Below, piece after piece: positions 10,676-22,995 of a stretch of 64,000 nt of DNA. Source of the stretch: Daphnia pulex. Taxonomy: Eukaryota > Arthropoda > Branchiopoda > Diplostraca > Daphniidae. The translations under genes and the position numbers were made by a program. How positions within the stretch are numbered: the stretch's first letter is position 1; each line of letters begins with the position of its first letter. The stretch is from positions 1,178,001 to 1,242,000 of the forward strand of contig NC_060025.1 of NCBI RefSeq assembly GCF_021134715.1, written 5' to 3'. The notes below the pieces were generated by a model. The model worked only from the letters and a program-made list of their open reading frames with translations, searched no databases and was not told the origin of the DNA.

Positions 10676-10778
10676 CTAGACGGTAAAAAATTTGAACACG
10701 AATTTTCAATATTAACTGGCATATTAACAAAAGAAAAAAATATTAAAGCGATATAAAACTCCATGTTAAAGCAGATAA

Positions 10779-11749
10779 TTTACCATTTGTTTGTGGTGTA
10801 ATACCCAGTGGCCTCGGTGTAGTAAACAAGAGTATCAGATTGGTAGTAGCTTGGAGCAAAGTAATTTTTCGGATCCTCAGCTTAGTAAACTGGGGCAGTG
10901 TACGTTGTTGTGTAATATGTGGCCTCTTCGGTGTAGTAGTTGGGGGCTTCGTCATAGTATCTAGGTGTAGCGTGGGTTGCGGCGTAGTAAACTGGAGCCT
11001 CGGAGTATTATTTCAGTTCAACATAGTACGAAGGAGCAGCTGCTGTGTTGCAAGTCTGGACTACGACGTACTCCGCCGCCTCAGTTGTGGTTGTGTAGTT
11101 CGGGGCAGAGTAGTACTTGTGCGGTTCGGTGTAGTACTCGACCGCTTTGGTATTGAAATAAGCTTGAGCCTCGGTGTAGTAGGCTGCGGCAGCATTCGTA
11201 GTCGTGTAATACTTGGGAGCCTCGGTGGTGCAGTACTTGGGAGCCTCGGTGGTGCAGTACTTGGGAGCCTCGGTGGTGCAGTACTTGGGAGCCTCGGTGG
11301 TGCAGTACTTGGGAGCCTCGGTGGTGCAGTACTTGGGAGCCTCGGTGGTGCAGTACTTGGGAGCCTCGGTGGTGCAGTACTTGGGAGCCTCGGTGGTGCA
11401 GTACTTGGGAGCCTCGGTGGTGCAGTACTTGGGAGACTCGGTGGTGCAGTACTTGGGAGACTCGGTGGTGTAGTACTTGGGAGCCTCGGTGGTGTAGTAC
11501 TTGGGAGCCTCGGTGGTGTAGTACTCAGGCGCTTTGGTAATGCAACTCTGCGTAACTCTTGAGCCTTGGAGGTGTAGCACTTGGGGGCCTCGGCGTAGTA
11601 AGTAGATGCGTAGTAAGGCGTAGGCGTGGTGTAGTATTCTTTCGCTGCTGTTGCTTGGTATCCATCATGTCCAGGAGACTTCTGTACACCCGTGGTCGAC
11701 CCAAACATTAACGATCCAACACCAAACAGCAGCACGGCGCCATAGTTAT
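10779..11749 (-). pseudogene. YYT-rich gene copy 3, right arm
   Basis: Mirror of 3148-4190. It carries the same frame slip after the signal-peptide segment and the same internal stops, and differs chiefly in having 13 rather than 16 repeat units. Confidence 0.6.
11214..11530 (-). repeat. 24-bp tandem array coding YYTTEAPK, 13 units
   Basis: Two YYTTEAPK, one YYTTESPK, one YCTTESPK and nine YCTTEAPK units. Compared with the left arm, three YYTTESPK units are missing, which fits slippage or unequal exchange after the arms formed. Confidence 0.85.
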
Positions 11750-12176
11750 CTAAACTATAAACGATTTGAACATTAATTATCGAATATAACTGGTCATATC
11801 AAAAGAAAACAAGATGAAATTGATTCACGACTCGAATAAAAATGAATATTTACCTATGTTTGCGAACTGGTAATGCGATGAAGAAGGTAGTTGGTGACAA
11901 ATAGTGGACAGCAGTTGTTGACGTGTCGGAGATGCTCACTCAACTGATTTCAAACGCCTTTTCTCTCTCCTTTTATACGACTTTTTCTCACCCTAACCTC
12001 TTAAGCCCTGCGGCTATTATACCTGCTTGATAATAAAGCAAACACTTCCCATTCTCACCCAACCTCTACACCACCGCATTGACAGTTTTACGTAATGATC
12101 TGCGTAACCTTCAAAAGTGAAAGACATGAAAACTGGCCTTTCCTTCTGCATTTTGACGTTGCTAGGGGATGGGTCA

Positions 12177-12557
12177 TACCAAATGGTTATGGCTTAAAAC
12201 GAATGGAATCACGATGCAGTACTCGGGCTCTTTGGTTATGCAGCTCGGGGGAGCATAAGTTGTAGCGTAATACTTTGAAGCCTCGGTGATGTAGTATTTC
12301 AGGACAACCGACGCCACAGTTTGCTATGCAAATAAATAATTGGAACATACAATTTGCAATAATAACGACATAAATTTAAAAAAACAAAAAAACAGAAGAG
12401 TTGATTCACAATTCCATTTAGAAAACTGAAAATTTACCCATATAAATGACGATGAAGAAGGCAGTTGATAACAAATAGTGCACGGAAGTTGTTGTCGTGT
12501 CGGAGATAATCACTCGACTGATTATTTCGCCTTTTCTCTTCTTTGACGCAACTAGAC
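12177..12557 (-). pseudogene. YYT-rich gene copy 2, right arm
   Basis: Mirror of the remnant at 2340-2720; no continuous frame. Confidence 0.4.
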
Positions 12558-12720
12558 AATGATAAACAATTTGAACATTAATATTTAATAACCGGCATAT
12601 TAAGAAATAAGAAATCAATAGAAATTGATAAAAAAAATACAAGTAACAGATTACTTACTCACGATTGCGATTTAGTGACAAATAGTGCACAGCAGTTGTT
12701 GACGCGTCGGAGATAATCAC

Positions 12721-13047
12721 TCATTTCGCCTTTTCTCTTCTTTGATGCAACTTGTAACACTCTGAAGTATTGGTGGTGTAGTACTTTGGAGCCTTGGTGT
12801 AGTAAGCTGGAGCACCGTCAGCAGCGATGTTGGTTGATGTTGAGTAATGTTGTGCTTTGATATCCACCATACCCAGGAGACATCGGTACACCAGTGGTCG
12901 ACCCAACCATCAACGATTCAACACCCAACAGCAGGACGCCATAGATTACTAGATAATTAATAATCTGAACATTAATATGCAATAATAACTGACTAAAACA
13001 AAATAGAAATTTATACAACAAATACAAGTAACAGAATATTTACTCAT
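12721..13047 (-). pseudogene. YYT-rich gene copy 1, right arm
   Basis: Mirror of 1850-2176: ATGA exon end, signal peptide exon, early frame closure. Confidence 0.55.
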
Positions 13048-13534
13048 GAATGCGAACTAACTGCATTGAAGAATGCAATTGGTCACAAATAGTGTACAGC
13101 AGTTGTTGCCGTGTCGGAGATGCTCTCTCAACTGATTTCCAACAACGCCTTTTCTCTCTCATTTTATACGACTTTTTCTCACCCTGCAACACGTGTCGTC
13201 CTCACCCAACCTCCACCTCGTCGCATGACACGTTTTACGTTATGATCTCCGTGACCTTCGAGCGTGTAGGAAATGCAAACCGGCCTTTCCTTCTTTTGGT
13301 TGACGTTGCTGGGGATGGGTCTACAAAAACCAAAATCAAACAAAAACCAAAATCAAACAAAAACCAAAATCAAAATGAATACCAAATGGCTGAGCCTTGC
13401 TTGGTTTTTGTACCTGCTTGATAATGATGCAAAACGTCCAGTTCTCACCCAACCTCTACACCACCGCATTGACAGTTTTACGTAATTTTTCTCGTGACCT
13501 TCAAGCGTGAAAGACATCCTACCTGGACAAACTG

Positions 13535-14128
13535 GCCGACCTGTATGCAGGTTGACTTGCATGAAAAAAACAGAACGAAGACATGCAAAAAATGTAACGA
13601 ATCTAAAACTCCTCACATGTGTTGGCTGCAAAGTTAGTTAAGTTACCTCGAGTATGAGTGAGGATTCCCCTGAGTCCAGAGCTATTATTCCAAACTGATA
13701 TCAAGACGTCACAAAAGGCCAGTAACGGCAACCAGCGCCAACTCCGTTGACCACAAAACAAAATTCGTAACATTCGTGGTAGCAGATCTGTTGGAAAGAA
13801 TAAAATGATTATTGGCTATATGGATTTAAAAAATAAAATTGTTTCCTATTATGTATCTGTACTCATTGTACATATATGTTTTCATGTACAGATCTGGTAC
13901 ATGTACATACACATTGCAGGTTATTCCGTTATTCATTTCACACTCTGGATGGAAAGCTTATAAGCTTAAAACCCGCTAACGACACAAAATAATGTCAAGT
14001 TTCCTAGAACGTTACTTTATGTTGTGAATATTTTAAACGACGGGGCAATCAAATTGTGGTGACCCAATTAATCAGGACAGTGTAAATCGAACCTACAAAA
14101 GGACCCAGAAGTAAAAATATAAATTTAA
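13535..14128. other. right flank of palindrome, no gene seen
   Basis: Unique AT-rich sequence with small GTACAT-rich self-complementary patches near 13866-13915. Nothing coding is supported. Confidence 0.4.
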
Positions 14129-14200
14129 GGGCTCAACCGGGATTTGAACCCGGGACCTCTCGCACCCAAAGCGAGAATCATACCCCTAGACCATTGAGCC
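14129..14200 (-). tRNA. tRNA-Pro: tRNA-Pro (anticodon TGG)
   Basis: Read on the minus strand, the 72-nt sequence folds as a standard tRNA. The acceptor pairs GGCTCAA with TTGAGCC and leaves a C discriminator. The anticodon stem TCTCGC/GCGAGA frames a loop with TGG, and the T arm is CCGGGTTCAAATCCCGG. No intron. The nearby AGG isoacceptor is nearly identical. Confidence 0.93.
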
Positions 14201-14272
14201 GATATAATTTATAGAAATAGGGAGAATATATCAAAATACCGAATTAATTCGAGACATGTAAATGAAGGGAAG

Positions 14273-14327
14273 GGGCCCAGGATCTCTCGCAATCAAAGCG
14301 AGAATCATACCCCAAAACCATCGATCC
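14273..14327 (-). pseudogene. decayed tRNA-Pro copy
   Basis: About 55 bp match the 5' two thirds of the neighbouring tRNA-Pro genes (GGGGTATGATTCTCGCTTTG core), but the anticodon position reads TGA, the T arm is largely deleted and the acceptor does not close. Non-functional. Confidence 0.7.
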
Positions 14328-14329
14328 TT

Positions 14330-14810
14330 TTGTAAGGATTAAATTAGCTCTTGTAATAAAGTTTGAAAACTTTACTAAATGCATAATTTAAGACTTCATG
14401 CACAATAGAACCATAGATATGTGATCTACTTACAATGCTTTCACTTGCCCAGTCTCTGGGGCAATATAAGGTCTATCTAAGCTTTTAGACAGAAAACCGG
14501 AAATAAAAAAGACGAAAATTTTCAACACTGGGGGCAAATATCCTGAAAATAACATAAACCAACCACAGACCTTGAGGATTGTGTTTTAACTGAAAAAGTG
14601 ATTCACTGTTCATTACAGTCTAATAATTTAAAATGGTAGAAAGGGCCCCTGAAAGATTGACATTTCATCAAGGGAAGCGTTGACTAGTTTACAACTTCGG
14701 TACTAATGTGTGTGGCGCTCCATTGATTTAATTAAACTACCCGGCTAACTACAGCTGATTTCAAATTTGAGGTCAAAGGTGGTCAACAGATTAAAAAAAA
14801 ACACTAATTT
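14330..14810. other. spacer between tRNA genes
   Basis: No gene seen; ordinary AT-rich sequence. Confidence 0.4.
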
Positions 14811-14882
14811 GGGCTCGACCGGGATTTGAACCCGGGACCTCTCGCACCCTAAGCGAGAATCATACCCCTAGACCATCGAGCC
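14811..14882 (-). tRNA. tRNA-Pro: tRNA-Pro (anticodon AGG)
   Basis: Minus-strand 72-nt cloverleaf. GGCTCGA pairs with TCGAGCC, the anticodon loop carries AGG between TCTCGC and GCGAGA, and the T arm is CCGGGTTCAAATCCCGG. It differs from the TGG gene at the anticodon and in the acceptor stem (GGCTCGA for GGCTCAA). No intron. Confidence 0.93.
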
Positions 14883-15386
14883 GATGCAAGACAGCCGTCA
14901 GAATAACTTTAAGTGCTATTACATGAAGGTTTTAAAACAATCAAAACAAAGATTCGGTGAAACCATTTTAAACAAACAACAAAGACTGGTAGCTAGTAAT
15001 ATGAAAATATTTAAAGAGGTAGCGACGATGGTCTGTGTGATTCCCACTGTTTAGTGTTAACTTGCATGCAACTTTTCTTTCGAAAAAAAAAAGAGGCCAA
15101 CTTTCCCTCGTCTTTGCTATAAACTATAAACGACCTAAATTTCTCATCACTTAAAAGAGAAACTTCAGTAATCGAGTGAAGAGGTCGGATTGCTGGTGTG
15201 CCACACACACACACGCAGTTTAAAGAGTCAAGACGGCATACTTATCAGCCACTTCGAAAAGAAGTTGATAACAAACGGTTCATCTGACACCTACTTGCAA
15301 AATTGGTTCAAATTCTAAGAAATGATCAGATATTTCCAGCATCTGACTTATAGTTTCCTATCAAAACAGCCAGTGATTTTTATCAA
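14883..15386. other. intergenic, nothing seen
   Basis: Contains a short (CA)n run near 15203-15216. No supported gene. Confidence 0.35.
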
Positions 15387-16290
15387 TTAGTTACCCTGTG
15401 ATACATGTTGTAATTTATGTTTCGCAGTTTTATCGGTGACCATCAAGGCAGCCAGAGGAACCCACGTCGACCACATGGTATGGGACGACTTGGAAGGTAT
15501 CACTACAAAGCAGAAAAGGAAACAAGATACAACTTATAATAAAATTAACGGCATTAACTATAAATAAAGAATTGAAATTACTGAACTAGACTAACAACCG
15601 AAGTGAACTAACCTGACATGACGCCGAAGTTCGAATACTTGAATTGCCGAAATCTGCGCACTCCTAGTCGTTCGATATCATCAACAACAGCGACACGCCA
15701 GTGACAGAAAGACTTTTCGATATCTAGCCTTTGACATAATAAGGGACAAGAGGTGGGAGATTCAATTAACCTAAAAAAGAAAAAAGGTTGAGGCACATTT
15801 CTGGAGAACAGAGCTGAGATTGAGCAAGATATGTTCTGACGATATAAGTATCGCAGGACGTATTCAATGTAACCGAAGTTAAGGAAATTAATTGCCTTTC
15901 AATGTTCTGCAGACCGGATTCTAGTAAATGCTACTTGGGATGAGCTACTTGGGATTTACAGTTGGCCATCCGTACAAGTAACTGCAGTCGAAACAACTGA
16001 AAAATGCAAATCGTATCAAGTTACCCCGTAAAAATCAAAACGAAACTTTAAGCAAAAGTTAAATATCTCGACCTTTTTTGAGGAAGGATGATTTCAAGAT
16101 ATTGCTCGGCACGGTCTTCATTCTTGGCCGTTCTTAATTCATCCAATTTGATCTCAATGATGACTTGTTCGCCGCCTGTTGCATGCCGCTTCTTCCGGTT
16201 TGGTTGCCGGCTAGTAATCAACAGACGTAAATAATCTCTTTCGATAGCGTGAGGAATTGCTTGGCTAGCGACGCTCCCGTAAATCGTCCA
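15387..16290 (-). CDS. small multi-exon gene of unknown function (5' part missing)
   Basis: Three minus-strand exons splice in phase: 16073-16290, 15613-15770 and 15387-15502, ending at TAA. The joined product starts WTIYGSVASQAIPHAIERDY, has a basic patch (RQPNRKKRH), then EVIIEIKLDEL-like charged sequence and a Trp/Pro-containing tail. Acceptors are good (TTTTTTAG at 15771, TTTGTAG at 15503). The donor after exon 16073-16290 is weak (GTCGAG) but gives the right phase. An earlier exon may end at the GTAAGA near 16360; I could not place the start codon. No family recognised. Confidence 0.4.
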
Positions 16291-18178
16291 CTGCACAAAA
16301 GTATTCGTATAAGATTAGATTAAGCATCAACAAAAGCCAAATTTTAACTGGATCTTACTTTTGAAAGAGCCGAAACGGTCGGCTTCTTGCCACCAGTGAA
16401 ATATTACAACTTCAATCACAGTTCACAGTGGAACAATTCAAGATTATAGAACTTTCAAATATTCTGCACAATGGGCAGCAACACCAAACAGTTCCTGGCT
16501 GATCTGGGACCTTTGAAAGATAAAAAATGTAATGAAGCAGACAGGCACAAATAAAAAAGCAATTTTAAAGCTAATAAAATATAAGTACAGTTATATCCAA
16601 CGACTGCTGCGGAACAAAAATAAATGTACATGAATCTAGAAGGAATAGAAAGACTTGAAAGTTGAAACCTGAAAGACAAAGAATTTTAATGGGATATTGA
16701 CTTCTTAAAAAACAAACAAATCTAATGTGTGTTTATCTGTAAACCTTGAATAATAAACCTGCTAGAAATAAAAAATAAAACTTTTCTCTAATGCAGTGAA
16801 GACCAAGTGAAGGTTCTCAATTGTAAATAGGAAAAATTAATTTCAAAAAGGAAACAATAACATGCTATCATTTTCCTAAATGTTGTATACTCTTACCTTG
16901 CCATGGCCTCTGAAACCCAACTGAGTTTAGATGATTTTTCAGTCAAATTGTGGAGAGAAGATGTTTTACTTGTTTTAGTCAATCCGTGAAGGTAACAATT
17001 AATTGGTTTGACATACTGGAGCCTGAAATTGCAGTGCATTAGCAATTTTAGATTATTATTATTTTTAATATGGTCTGTAAGTTTTGTTCATCTTTCTGTT
17101 AATCTGTTCTTTGATTAAAAAACCAAACAATCAGGAAGTTTTAAAGATGTCTGGTACTCAGGTCAAGCGTTTGATTTGGTTTGGTTTGTACCTCACCTAC
17201 TGACAAGTGACAACACAAGTTTCAGGAAATTAACAAGTCCACAACCCACTTTGAAACAGAGAGATCCAATGGCAAAGTCTAAGAGCAAAGTCTACCGACC
17301 TAGGGCGACTACCCGAGTCCCGACTGTACATTTTACTAGACGAAAATATGGAATGTTCTTGTCCCTATACTCACACAGCTAGCTATCAACACTTATATGT
17401 GTTGTCGTACATAATAAAAGAAACAAACCTAAATGACTAGTTGCCCTCAACGCTTCAAGTCCTTCAACGCAGTCGACACTGTTAATTAGTGTTACTTTTA
17501 CACCAGCTTATTAAACAACATACGCATGTTGGAAAACAGCAGACGAATAATCCACGGGTGACATGCTAATGACATCATGAACCCACCTTTCGCCATCTGT
17601 TGAAAACACCGACAGTCCGGTATACTCCCGATAACTGAATCGATGAACGGAATAGTAAGCTATCTCTTCACGTGAGCTTTACTTTTACTCGCTTTTACTT
17701 TTACCTTTACTGTTACTACCGATTTCCTCAGTATTATGACGTACGTAAGATTGCTCTAACTTTTAAGTCTATGCATTATGAGCACGTTAACGTATTTCAT
17801 CTCTACTTCACAGTCCCAAAACTTAAAGTGTAAACTTTCGAAAAGTGTGGCAAAGTAACACAAGGCTTGTACCCCGGTAGCCTGTATGACCCGAGAACTT
17901 TTCCGCATAGTCAATCCTCTTATACTACATCTCGTCTTCAATCCATGTCCCAGATTATTCCAGATTATTTTATGACATTATACCAATAACACGAACTGGT
18001 AGACTACAACACCCACGACAAAAGTTATAGTCCGCACAAATCTGCCGATGACTGAGATCGACTCGGATCGACTGCGCATGACGTGAGCGTAATACTCTCG
18101 CATTTAACACATTGTCTGACAGGATACCGTTTCAGTCCCAGCACCGACGTTCCTCGACGCCACACACCTTTGAATCAA
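16291..18178. other. mostly non-coding
   Basis: Short frames at 16455-16679, 17176-17382 and 17756-17941 lack start context, splice partners or recognisable motifs. The 5' end of the minus gene ending at 15387 and the promoter of the GPCR should lie here. A TTTTACTTTTACTCGC low-complexity patch sits near 17680-17720. Confidence 0.4.
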
Positions 18179-19425
18179 ATGAATTTGTCCACGGAAACTT
18201 CAACGAATACTACACTGCTGTTGTCTCTGCCCATCAGTCTGGACGTTCCATGGACACTCCGCTCTTTCTCGCCAATTCAACTGAGTTATCGCTGCATCAT
18301 CATCATTTTCGGAACGTTGCTCAATTTTCTCGTGATAGCCGTGGTTCGTTGCTCACGCCAGTTGCACTATCCCCGTCACGTATTTTGGGTCGGCATTTCG
18401 ATAGTCAATCAATGTACTGTAATTCAGTCCCTTGTGGAATTGGTGGCCTTCGTGGACCGCAGCCGAGTGGCATGTCAGATCTACGTTCTCAACGCCGGTG
18501 TGTATTACACGATCTTTTTGACATTTCTAGCCCTGGCGGCCCTGGATCGCTACTTGGCCATCACGCGCTACGAGTGGTACAAGAACAAAGTCACCAATCG
18601 AAGTGTCATTTATCTTTTATCCGCCGGATGTTTCGTGACGTACACGACAATTACCAGCCCGTTTTGGACCGGCTTTAAAAGCATCAAAAATTGTACAGTC
18701 AATCTGACCCACGTTCACTCTGTCATGATTTACGATCTCCTATTGGGTTTCCTCTGCGTCATATTGCACATCAAGATTTTCCTCCGATCACGGAAGGCCG
18801 CTCGTCTACAGCCCCGGCCAAATGTAGCGGACGCTTCGATCGCGCTCCAGTTTCATTCAGCACCCGTTACAAATGGTAGGTCCAACAATTAATATCAAAA
18901 TGAATTATTTCGCTTCATTTGTATATGTCAAAAAACTGCTTTTAGATTTTGGAAGAGGCAAGAAATTAATTTTGACAATAATTTTCAGCAGTTCAAGTCG
19001 TTGAAAGCCGTTTGCAAGGATCGGAAACTCTGGTTCACGCATCATCCAACATTATTCCAAATGGACTTGACGAGATGGCCGAACGGGAGCAGCAAAATAA
19101 CGAAACAGATACTACGCAATGTTTCGCCTGGTTACACAACCGCCCCAAAATCAGCCGACTTGAAATTCGCGCCGCTCTGAGTATGTCGATTAACGTTTTA
19201 CCCGTTTGGCTTTGCACTTTCCCCGTCACGTTGAACGCCATCGCCATTTACTGGTGCTTTCGTCTGGAAAAGAACTGCCCGACACTATTCCGAATCAATC
19301 CTTTCATTTGCGACTTGTTCCTCATTCAAATTGTTTACAATCCGCTCATGTACATGTACACCAGCAAAGAATTCAAACGCGCGTTGGCTCATTTAAAACA
19401 GAAATGCAAATGCAATACACACTAA
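18179..19425 (+). CDS. orphan class A (rhodopsin-like) GPCR
   Basis: Two exons, 18179-18875 and 18989-19425, are joined by a GTAGGT...TTTTCAG intron and give 377 residues. The N-terminus MNLSTETSTNTT carries two N-glycosylation sequons. Helix 1 holds GTLLNFLVI, helix 3 ends in LDRYLAI (DRY at about 123-125), helix 6 has LCTFPV and helix 7 ends NPLMYMYTSKEFKRA (NPxxY plus helix 8). A Cys in CQIYVLNAG at the top of helix 3 could form the usual disulfide. The long third loop bridges the intron. Oddities: no Asp at the usual place in helix 2, and the helix-6 CWxP reads CTFP. An upstream in-frame GTG at 18083 is not used as the start because the first ATG is 18179. The ligand is unknown. Confidence 0.85.
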
Positions 19426-22400
19426 TCTAATATTTTACGCGTGAAAGTTCACTTGTGGCCAACGGGGTGGAAAAATAGAAACAGAAACCGTGCTGAAATA
19501 GGATATGAAAGATACAAACACCTTCTTATTCATAACAAATACACGTTTGAACCATCAGCTTATTAAGGAGATCAAAAGGAAACTAGAATTTTGAGTTGTC
19601 CTTTGATTCGAGACACATATAGCCGCTCGGCTCATGCATTATTAATGATTGTGTGTTACCATACGACAGCCAAAAGATTTACCCTTTGAATCACATCTCA
19701 TAATAACAAAAAGGTCGTAGTGTATCGCGTAGGTGGCCCATGGTAAGATGAAGCGCATACAGTATCAACCGCAGCTTTTATTATGTCTAGGAGTTTCCAT
19801 TCTTTATCCCGAGTGAGACAAATACGACAAACTTTTACTCTGTAGCCTAGGTTACGCTGTGTGACTAAGCTACAGTGTAACTTAGACATAATGCACAGTG
19901 GTAACATAGAGAGTAACATCGACAATAGAAAGGGTACATTTTTGATCTTTTAGCAGTTAAAAATAAATGTTATAACTGAATTCTTGTCTGATTCGATGAT
20001 GCCGTTGGTTTATTGTAACCAGACAAGAAAGACGTGAATTCCGGCCGGATTTGAAATTCAAAAAAAAAGAAAAAATAAATCGCTCAAGATGTGACGTCAG
20101 AATGCGGAATGCGATTGATCAAGATTCAGGATGTACTCTGTGACACTATTTACTCCATCTGAACGATCGGGAGGCCCATTGTTCGAAAGAATATCGACGT
20201 TTGCTCTAATCGTTGAAGATTGGGCGTGTACCGGCGTGTACAATACGTTCCCACCCATTATTAGCCTAGTTTTCTCTAAAAAACCTTTACTATTGCAATT
20301 ACACGATCTCATCTTACGCGGTCTTATTAATCGAACTTGACACCCAACATACCCAGAAAATCTATCGTTTTTGCGTAAACCAACGTTAAGGGCGGGTAAA
20401 GGCCAAAGGGCGACGCCATCAATTATTTATACATGTATAAAACACCACACCAACGCCAGCAACGTAACTACATAATCTACTCAAGCAGGAAATAGACTGT
20501 TGGCTATTCTATTGTGTTCATTCTTAGCGTGAGCATAGCCCAACTAGCCTCTCTGTAACTGGTTAATTGATAGAGTAGCTCTATTGTTAATAATTACAGA
20601 GGCACGTTTGTTATTCTCTTCGACTTCGAAACGGAAAAATACGTTTCCTTTTTTTAGGTGTACATTTGTAAGCAGTAAAATGAGTAAATCGCACGAAATT
20701 TAATTTATCCGGATGCTAATGAAACTTTCCCTCGCATCGATTTCTCATGTTGCAAACAGCCGCAAATTGTTGGACTCGCTTCAACTCGAAGTTTGACGCT
20801 GTTGGAAAGCAATATGCAAAGTTTGATGTGTCTCTGGTTTCAATTAAGAGACACGCTTGCACAGAAATGGCATTTATCACAAGGGCGCGGTATACTAGAA
20901 TGACATTACAAAATTTAAGAAAAGATTATCGTACCTACTAATTAGTCTCGGCAGTCATGCGTGCATAGCGGTGAGACAAGCTAGCTGTTAGCTTTAAAAT
21001 TTTTTTGAATTACACAACACGCGGTTCTACCATGGACGATACATAGGGGAGCGAATAACAGCTTCAAAGTTGAGTCAGTGATCAAATTAGCGATGTGACT
21101 GTCAATTTTATCGGGCATGGGCTGATGGTAAACACGTATATGGAAGGCTAACAAGATTAATAGAGTGGAAATTAAGCTTAATTGACAATTGTACACATGT
21201 CTACGTTGTTTTCCGCTGAATTCGAGTCATCAATAGTTTTTACCAGTTACTATAAGAGTTTGGTATGGTCTGAAGCTGACAACGAACCGTGTACACCATT
21301 TATTGGCCTCGCAAAACTGTCCGAAACTACGCAAAATTCAACGCGATCAAACCCTGTCAGTTTACATGTTTGACGTTTTAAATAGACGTATGGATGGAGC
21401 CGCCGGGTCGTAGCATAGCAATCGTTAGTGAACTGAAAAAGCGATTTCCGCTCGATTAATTTTTCAAAATTTGAAATACTAGCGTTGGGAAACGAGAACT
21501 TGTGCATGAGATTAATACGTACAACCATAAAGATTAATCCGAAAGATGAACCCGATATTAAAATCCTTCGCTTTGATTGCGTGATTACAGTTGAATGATT
21601 CGGTGTAGTGCACATTATCGTGAGATTGAAAAAAGTTCCGCCAGCAAAATAAGTCACAGTTTTAATCATAGCATTGATAAAAACTCTGAAACTGCCACTC
21701 ATAACGAAATAATTAAATTCGTCGCTTCTGGCAACTGAAAACAAAATGCGTTTCAACAGCAAATAGATTAAAAGCCCTTTCTCTTTCCTGTAAAAATGTC
21801 TGAGCATCGGAGCACGGTGTAATCTATGAATATGTAATGACGATCTTGTCTGGTTTGGGATTACCGAATACGCAAATTTATGTTTTCAACATATACACAG
21901 CATTATCAAAATCGTTTGCTATTTCAAAGCTTTCCTATATCAAGGCAAAAGAAAGAATGAAAACTTCAAGTCAAGTCATTCACGTGGGTTGTGAATAGCT
22001 CGTGCCTAAAGCGACAGCTTCTCCCACCTACTCCGCAGTTACTCTCACGATGTTTAGACAGTTTCCTTTCTTGTGTGACGCATACCTAATATCAAAAGCT
22101 TTGCGGAACAGGAGCCGGCTTAAAACTGAAATCCTTGCGGTAGGCTGCAAAAAGATTTGTGGGGTTATTCAAACTGTGCAAGCCTATCCCTGTTATTTAA
22201 TCATAACAAATTACCCGTTCTTCTAGACAGCGTAAGAGTCGGAACAAATTTAAAAAATGTCTTACAGTTTCCACTGTGTAGTTTCAATATAAATGAATTT
22301 ATGCTCAAAACGAGGCAGCATAATGAGTAACTCAACATTGAGAGTAACGGTGACTCATCAAACTGCAATTAGCAGAAGTACAACTTTCTTAAGTCCAGGG

Positions 22401-22429
22401 GGTGGGCTGATGTAACGGATATCAACTCT
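19426..22429. other. gene-poor stretch
   Basis: No frame has domain or splice support. A 185-codon minus-strand frame at 21250-21807 is the longest; it was considered and not called. GATC/ACGT-type regulatory motifs cannot be assigned by eye. Confidence 0.4.
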
Positions 22430-22995
22430 ACTAAAAAAGGGAGAATAAAGGTACATTTGTCCTACCTTGAAGCCTGGGAAACACGGCCAGGCATCCACAA
22501 GTTCTTCATCCGGCCGCTGAAGAGATGAATCCACCAGGCGGAATAGGGAAAAGGGCGTCCTCGTGAATACACCCACACTCACATGGGTGTACACGATGAC
22601 AGAGGAGACATATCTAAATAAAAATAAAAAATGGGTTACGAAAAAATATTATGGAAATCATGAAAAGTTGAATGAGATGGTGGGTTAACAGTCACTAAAA
22701 AAACAGGACAATTTGGTTTGCACGTAATACACTATATCTATGCAAGACATGTGTCATTAGAAGATCTAGCAGAACACAGAAATAAAAGTAAAGAATTACC
22801 CTAGCGATGATCCTGCTTCCTGAGATTGTTGCTGATAGCAGGTTGATGCTAGCACACAAAATAATCATGCATTTCTTGTAATGAGGGCTGTCTCAGCCCA
22901 CACATCTGCACAAAGGAAAAGGTTACCTCATTAAATTGCAAACAAACTCTGCCAAAGCTGCCATGCATCAACAGCATTTGCACTGGTTAAAGTCT
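22430..22995. repeat. dispersed repeat family, copy R1
   Basis: Shares a series of blocks, in the same order, with 30790-31640 and 54270-55400: AAGCCTGGGAAA..CGGCCAGGCAT, CTCGTGAATACACCCACA, a stretch of ATGGGTTACGA type, TCTAGCA, ATGATGCTGAGATTGTTGCTGATA-like sequence, TCTGCACA(A/G)(A/G)GGAAAAGGTTA and CATGCAT(C/T)GAC. Non-coding; no transposase or clear terminal repeats. Confidence 0.7.

Larger units (their letters stand above)
7490..13534. repeat. right arm of the ~12 kb palindrome
   Basis: Reverse complement of 1365-7480. It differs by three fewer 24-bp units, by an expanded AAAACC/AAATCA low-complexity stretch at about 13320-13385, and by scattered changes at both extremities. Homology stops at about 13534, which pairs with about 1363. 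Confidence 0.9.

Noticed and set aside
1365-13534. Inverted arms as ends of one giant transposon
   Set aside because: No transposase, no target-site duplication at 1364/13535, and the arms contain host-type genes and other elements; an inverted duplication explains it better.
18112-18678. 188-codon frame overlapping the GPCR
   Set aside because: It is the out-of-frame shadow of the receptor exon; no domain and no start context.
21250-21807. 185-codon minus-strand frame
   Set aside because: Longest frame in a gene-poor stretch, but no signal, domain, splice partner or promoter; composition looks random. RNA-seq could change this.
22358-22594. 78-codon frame in repeat R1 as a real gene
   Set aside because: The matching positions in R2 and R3 do not keep the frame, so the conservation is of DNA blocks and not of protein.
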